From contig NW_004797313.1 in NCBI RefSeq assembly GCF_000002075.1, forward strand, positions 851,043 through 915,042: DNA of 64,000 bases, in the 5' to 3' direction. Shown here piece by piece: positions 58,519 through 64,000 of the stretch. Source of the DNA: Aplysia californica (taxonomy: Eukaryota > Mollusca > Gastropoda > Aplysiida > Aplysiidae). The notes under the pieces are model-generated. The model had not been told where the DNA came from. It saw nothing but the letters and a program-made list of their open reading frames with translations, and did not search any database. A program made the position numbers and the translations under genes. Each line of letters starts with the position of its first letter. Position 1 is the first letter of the stretch.

Positions 58519-59230
58519 TTAAGGGGGAGGGGGGGGGGCGCTACACTCCCAAAATCAAAATTCGGCTCAAAATCATGGAGTTGTAGGCATTTTTAGCTTC
58601 CTCATCCTCTCCTACAACTATTTCATGACATAAGAACCCCCAAAAACCGTATTTTTTCCCACACCGGGCATGTTTGTAACCCCCATTTCCTCATAAAATC
58701 AGCATTTTATTTTTCTTTATCGGCCGTTTTCTCAAAATGCGACTTTTCTCTATACTTTTTAAAATAACTCTACCATTTTTCATCCAATCTTCATAAAATT
58801 TTCACAGAATGAAGAAAAGAGGAAATACTAAAAATTTGTCCGTTGAATTTTTGATATCTGGAATAGATTTTTGTTGGTGGTGTCTGGAGTGTGGATTTTC
58901 ACGGATTTTTTGCAAACTTGAATGTACCTCAGTAAAAAATTCATTAAAAATTTTCTAATTTGATTAGGAAAAAAACAAAAGACAAATTTTTAGATCTAAT
59001 GTTTGTAAACACGCATGCAGAAAACAATCAATTTCCATGAGCGACAAGTGCGGTATTCATTACGTAAGACATGTCAATAAAATCCAATATGGCGGCGTAT
59101 CCATGGAAACGAAACTTTTTTTCTCAAATTTGATTGCGGATTACTATGCTTGTTATATGTGTGAAATTTGGTAAAATTCGGTCCAGTAACAAGCGAGATA
59201 GCCTCCAGCTTTAGCCCCCCCCCCCCTTAA
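58519..59230. mobile_element. TTAA-flanked, G/C-run-ended element (piggyBac- or Kolobok-like MITE)
   Basis: TTAA lies at 58519-58522 and 59227-59230. Inside, the ends are GGGGGAGGGGGGGGGGCGCTA on the left and a C run preceded by CTTTAGCC on the right, an inverted G-tract repeat. The 712-bp interior is AT-rich and non-coding, with ATATGGCGGCGTATCCATGG near 59088. The LINE reading frame ends exactly at its left TTAA. Confidence 0.6.
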
Positions 59231-59944
59231 GCTGAAATTAGGGAAGAAAATTGCAAAACTTGAAGGCGTCTGTGTTTAGAGAGTCAAGAGAAGGTACGTA
59301 CATTCAGCACGCGTGCCATTGCTCTCTCTTTATGTCAACAAAGATAGTGTGCCATAGCTTGTCAGCGTTCTGCCAAATTAGGTCCTGGTGTAGTTGCAAA
59401 AGGAGAGCAATTAATTATATTGTCCCTCCCTAATGCCATTTTTTTTCGCTATTTACGAATTCTTTACTATGAACATAATGTGTGCTTTTTAAATACAAAA
59501 GAATGTAATACATGACGTATAATAGTGGGGTGGCTTAGTGCAAAATTCAGCAGAATAATTCATACCGTCATACAAGCACCAAAATTAGCAGACATATCCA
59601 TATGATATGTGTATTCATAATCGAACGTTTACCATGCATTTTTTTTTTAATGGCCGCCATTTTTCAAGATGGCCACCTTTGCCAGTATGTGCTACCATAC
59701 AATGTCACACCGCATGAGGCAGTAGAGCAAATTGTATGTTTTCGATGTCCAAATATATGTAATCAACCATAAAGAATCCAAATTTACATATATACTTACA
59801 TGACAATCACCACCTTAATATAACATGCTTTTTTAAACATATATCATTATAACAATGGCAATGGAGATAACTATGGAGTTAGGTGCGGGAGCTACGGAGA
59901 TCGTGCTCCCTTGACGGCGCTCCCAGCATTATCGCATAAAAAGG
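59231..59944. other. No gene recognised; short palindrome
   Basis: AT-rich. At 59645-59680, AATGGCCGCCATTTTTCAAG followed by ATGGCCACC makes a small imperfect hairpin. Confidence 0.4.
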
Positions 59945-62900
59945 TACCAAGGAAAAGGGGAAGGGGGGGAGGCTGCAGAAAGAAATGTTCCAGGATGAGG
60001 AAAAGTCGGAAAAAATCAGACAGACAGGCTTAGAAACAAAAACCAAGCCATATGCTACTGGAATTGCAGCAGTGTCAGGCAAAGACGTCGAGATCTGGAA
60101 AAGCTTATCTATGAAACGGATATTATGATGCTCCAGGAGACGAACGTAGAAAATTTCTAATGCCCTGGCTACAAGACCTACACGAAACCATGTAGTGAGA
60201 CCCATTATGGACAACTAATATTAATCAAACAGACTGGTTGATGCGAAGCGATTCAACAGGGAGGACAGGGAGGTCCAAATCATGGAGTGTGAGGTGAGGA
60301 AGAGGAAATGGACACTTGTCAACATTTATGTGGGCAATAACAGTGCCAGGATAGAGGAAGATTGGGACTTTCTGGAGGAGCTCGGCCAACTGAGTGAAAG
60401 GGTAATGATCGTGGGGGTACTTTCAACGCCAGGAGCGTCAAATGGGGAAATGTACACGGTAACATTCAAGGAAAGGCGCTGGAGAAGGCGATAATAGAGA
60501 GCAGTTTTTCCATCCTCAACGGAACACACATGACAAGGATTGCACAGCTTAATGGAGAGGATGATTCCAACAAAGATTTGACATTGATTACAGCAGGTTC
60601 GGAGGTCTTTGCTAAATGGCAGGCTCCGTCAGACCATGGAAGCCATCATCTGCCTTGTTCCGTAATGATCAATTGCCACGAGGTGAAGGATGAAAAATGC
60701 AAGATGAAATAACCATTCAGATATGTAAAGGACAGTGGCTCTACTGTACTGCAAAAAAAAATAAGGAGAAAGGCTTGGGCGTCACTTGCAACTAAATCCA
60801 ACTTTGTTCAGATGCCTTATTGGAATCCTGTGCTTGAAGAGCTGTGGCTACAGAAGAGAAGGTCAACAAGAGCATGGCATAGGACGAGGAAATCGGATAA
60901 GGTATCAGACGAGGAGAAGAATACTCTCAGAGAGCGGATGAAAAGAGAGGGGCGGCTTTACAGGGAAAGTGCAAATGAGGCCAAGCAGGAACGGTGGGAT
61001 CAGTACGTGACCGACATGTCATCAGAGAAGGCACTACACAGTTTCTGGAAATTGCACAGAAAAATGAAGGGATTAAGGATTGACGCTGGCTTTCTGTCTG
61101 TTAAAGATGAGAACGATAGGCTACTAGAGACAGACGAAGCAAAAGGCCGGGCTTTCCTTGAGAGGTACATCAAGTAGACTCACCAAGGCAACGTGGAGGA
61201 GCCTGTTAACATCAGGGCAATTATGAAAACTGCTGTGCCAGAGGTGTTGTGTGGAGAGGGTGTCACAATACAGGACGTGAAGCGGGTAATAAGCGGAACG
61301 AAGGATAGTGCAGTAGGGCTTGAGGGGGTTGAGATACAGCCATTTTAAGGATGCGGATGAAAAAGATCTACAGGGCATGGTAGAGGACTTCAACGTGAGT
61401 CTGGCCAAAGGCAAGATCCCAGAGGAGTGGCTACACAGATATCTCATGCCTCTTCCTAAACCAGACAAAGACCACTCCAACATCAAGGGATGCAGAATCA
61501 TTACCATGCAGAACACGTATGGGAAGATCCTGGAAAAGATGGTGGCCAAAAGGCAGGCAAATTACCTAGAGAGGAAAAAGCTCCTTCCAGACCAGGGAAA
61601 GACACCTGCACAAACACGGCTGTGTTAGCCTTTGGTGTATTTGAAGGGTTCCAGAGAAAGGAGGAGACAGCAATGGCTGCTATAGACCTAGAGGATGCTT
61701 ACAACCGAGTTGATTACGGCAAGCTCATGGATCTCCTGATGGAAATGGACATTGACCCCTGGTTGGTACAATGGATATCCGAGGCTCTGTTTGAGAGGAA
61801 GGTGGCGCTGAGAAGTGGGCGATGGATGTCAGACCCAGTAGTGATTGCCTTAGGACTGCCACAAGTATCAGCCTTATCACCGGTTCTGTTCAATATTATA
61901 TATACATCCAAAATTGCCAGGATCAGTGTAAGTGGAGCAGGAAGAATCCTAACCTTTGCAGATGATGTGTTGGTCTACGGACAAGGTCGTGATAGGCTAG
62001 CGGTTGGACGGATGCTACAGGACAGGCTGAGCAAGGTCGCAGATTGGTGTGAGGAATACAAGGTGGTCATCAATCCAGACAAAGCGCAGGTCATCTGGTG
62101 CTCACTCAGCAACCATTTTGTGAAAGATCCTACCCCTATAATTGTGTTTGAACACTTTCTCATAGACTGACAGCATGAGTTGAAGTACCTGGAAATCACT
62201 CTGGACAGGACACTTTCCTTCCGAAGACATATTGACAATGTTGCTGTCTGGGCTCAGAAGGGCATCAATGTAGTGAAGACCTTGGCTTCAGCGGGAATTC
62301 AACAGAGAGTTCTTTTTCTCCTAATGCAGCTGGAGATTCTGTCAGTCATAGACTATGGTCTGGGCATCCTCTCCCTGTCCAAGACTCAGATAGATAGGTT
62401 GGAGAGAATATGGGCCATTCTGGGCTGCACAAAGGACACCCATGTTGTCTGTATGAGATACATCATTGTCATGGCCAGCATCAGAGTGAGACATAAAGTG
62501 GCACAGGCAAAGCTGTACTTGAATGTTTTGGGAGGCCCGAGACACCCTTTACATGACAACCTTAGCAGCATCAAAGGAAACAGGATCAAACGGGGCAGCT
62601 CATGGAAGGCAGAAACCGAAGACTCCTTGAGGAAAGTTTGTGGCATCGATGAAGTAAGCTGTGGAAAGGAATGGTTTGAACTGAGCCCTGATTGCAGATG
62701 CCTGGCCAACGTTCACATCACAATGGGTCGTGAAAGACGGGAATGTGCTGCTGTCATTAACGACAATGACATACGACAGTTAATTGAGGAGCATTCCGAG
62801 CCAGAGGACCCAGTGATCTATACGGGTGGATCGGTCAGGAGGGGTGAGAGACGTGGATGGGATTTTGTGGTGTACAGTGGGAACAAAAAGGTTCATAGAA

Positions 62901-63485
62901 TGTCAGGGGCCATAGAAAGAACAACTTCAAGCTTGATAATGGAGATTGAGGCGGTAGCAAGAGCGCTTAGCTGGCTTCAAAATACAAGATCAAGAACTAC
63001 CTATCTCATTATTGTCACAGACTCCCAGAGCATTCTGCGAAGGGTCGAGAAAGGGCTGCTTCGGAGTGAATAGATGAACCCAATACAACACTCATCACTT
63101 AGAGCCATTGCGTGGATATTCTGTCCTGGGCACTCTGGGGTGAAGGGCAACGAGGAAGCTAATAGATTGGCAGACAGTGCCGTGGTTGATGGTGAGGTGA
63201 AATTTGTTTAAGGAGAAGTGTTGAAGACCCTGGAGGAAAGGTTCCGGAATGAGGAAGACAGGGAGAAATCTGAAAACAACTCAATCATTAGGATGTGGTA
63301 AATTGGGATAGAGAGGGGAGAAGGAAGAAAGGAACGGTTATCTGGAAATGAAAGACGTCGCCATAATCAGACAGCCACCGGGACAATCAGTATGAATATC
63401 TTGCATGCTTTGGTGCTGGGGGGAACTGAGCACTTATGGACCTGTCCGGTGTGCAATGACGTTGTTGCCCAGGACAGGTGAACAT
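59945..63485 (+). mobile_element. I-like LINE: APE endonuclease, RT and RNase H, nearly full ORF2
   Basis: Plus-strand domains in order. Endonuclease at 60060-60670: ETDIMMLQETNVENF at the catalytic Glu block, then an SDHGSHHLP motif carrying the SDH. RT at about 61260-62170: LMPLPKPDKDHSNIKGCRII, ALDLEDAY-type AAIDLEDAYNRVDYGKLMD, GLPQVSALSPVLFNIIYTSK and the catalytic LTFADDVLVYG. A post-RT block at 62180 starts LKYLEITLDRTLSFRRHID. RNase H at 62810-63180 has PVIYTGGSVRRGER, MEIEAVARALSWL, IVTDSQSILRRVEK and CPGHSGVKGNEEANRLADSA, so all four motifs are present, with the first Asp changed to Gly. A terminal EHLWTCPVCNDVVAQDR zinc-knuckle-like motif ends it near 63480. Several stops and shifts interrupt it. 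It resembles the I/Nimb group. Confidence 0.9.
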
Positions 63486-63489
63486 GTAA

Positions 63490-64000
63490 ACAGGAGTTAG
63501 CTGTTCTGCTATTCATCAGGTCTATGAGAGAATCCAACTTCAGACGCTACCGTCAGGCTTTATGTCAGCTTATATCAAACTTATTTGCAAACAGCAACGA
63601 GAACTATGCACAGTGGCTTCATATACATCTGATAGGTATGTTGAATTTGAAGGAGCGACACCCACAGATTGCAGAAGTTTTCATGCTGGGAAATTTGTTG
63701 TCCACAAATCCAACATAGATTTCTCAGGAATGGCAATTGACCATGCACATGAACAATCCAAAGCAGTATTCAAATGCGATGAAGAAGCAGTCGGAATCAC
63801 TGAGGATCCATCATCACTGAGAAGATGGATGGTTGCCGGCCCTGCTGTGTCACAGGTTGTTGCACAGTATGAAGAGGCGTCAGTATAGAGGGATGTCTCA
63901 GAGCAGATGAAACATCATGAACAAACACCCACCTGCCAGAGAAGCTTTCTGGAAATGGTCCAAAGGTTGACAAGCACACTGGAAGAAAAGGGCAATCCAT
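63490..64000 (+). pseudogene. Second member of the multicopy PIN/CXC family, N-terminal half, runs off the window
   Basis: The plus strand reads LLFIRSMRESNFRRYRQALC, ENYAQWLHIHLIGMLNLKER and HPQIAEVF. In the next frame it continues with GKFVVHKSNIDFSGMAIDHA, HEQSKAVFKCDEEAVGITED and RRWMVAGPAVSQVVAQYEEA. This corresponds block for block to the zone MVDILK...GHHLYTH...ETHPHIYKSF...WLLSMPACAE in the minus-strand gene at 3254-6470. One frame change lies near 63690. The PIN and CXC parts would be beyond the window edge. It begins directly after the end of the LINE. Function unknown. Confidence 0.65.

Overview
This is a stretch of animal nuclear genome, not bacterial. Coding sequence is sparse and broken up, dinucleotide and CTGT microsatellites are frequent, a spliced globin gene is present, and LINE, SINE, hAT, Tc1/mariner, piggyBac, PIF/Harbinger-like and pogo-like elements occupy most of the readable sequence. 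The element mix, the tRNA-derived SINEs with long bodies and the many AGATCT/ATCTAG clusters suggest a mollusc, most likely a heterobranch gastropod. That is an inference from general familiarity, not a database match. Two assembly gaps are present (33045-33144 and 54816-55729).

The one clear host gene is a globin on the minus strand. Exon 1 (43382-43599) begins with Met-Gly-Cys, as globin X-type membrane globins do. Exon 2 (13588-13819) carries the CD1 Phe, E7 His and F8 His. The two are joined in phase across an intron of about 29.6 kb, and the breaks fall at the classical globin positions B12.2 and G7.0. The last exon was not found. Nearly half of the window is therefore one intron, filled with LINE fragments, Tc1-like elements, a complete-ended hAT and SINEs.

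Left flank (1-13.5 kb): a ZBED5/FAM200-like hAT, a deleted relative of the intronic hAT, and a broken member of an invertebrate multicopy gene family (PIN-like nuclease region plus CXC cysteine-rich tail) split by a piggyBac-like insertion with TTAA at both ends. A Tc1-like element and a second multicopy ORF family cut by a CTGT array follow.

Intron (13.8-43.4 kb): an APE-RT-RNase H LINE (14.0-17.8 kb), smaller LINE pieces, a Tc1-like transposase (23.3-24.4 kb), a hAT with 8-bp target duplications (28734-31724) holding a SINE, two direct copies of another Tc1-like element (32.1 and 35.3 kb), an RTE-like tail, the 3' end of an R2/NeSL-type LINE with restriction-like endonuclease (37.9-39.3 kb) and an RTE-like LINE (40.3-42.3 kb).

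Right flank (43.6-64 kb): a full-length tRNA-derived SINE, then a nested mirror-like zone (46.2-52.3 kb). There, a long-TIR mariner holds a Harbinger-like element with TTA duplications, and both element families recur in opposite orientation. A pogo-like element flanked by trinucleotide arrays, a jockey/I-like LINE interrupted at a TTAA element, a nearly complete I-like LINE (59.9-63.5 kb) and, at the right edge, a second member of the multicopy family seen at 3-6 kb complete the window. No LTR retroelement, Polinton or other capsid-bearing element was recognised.
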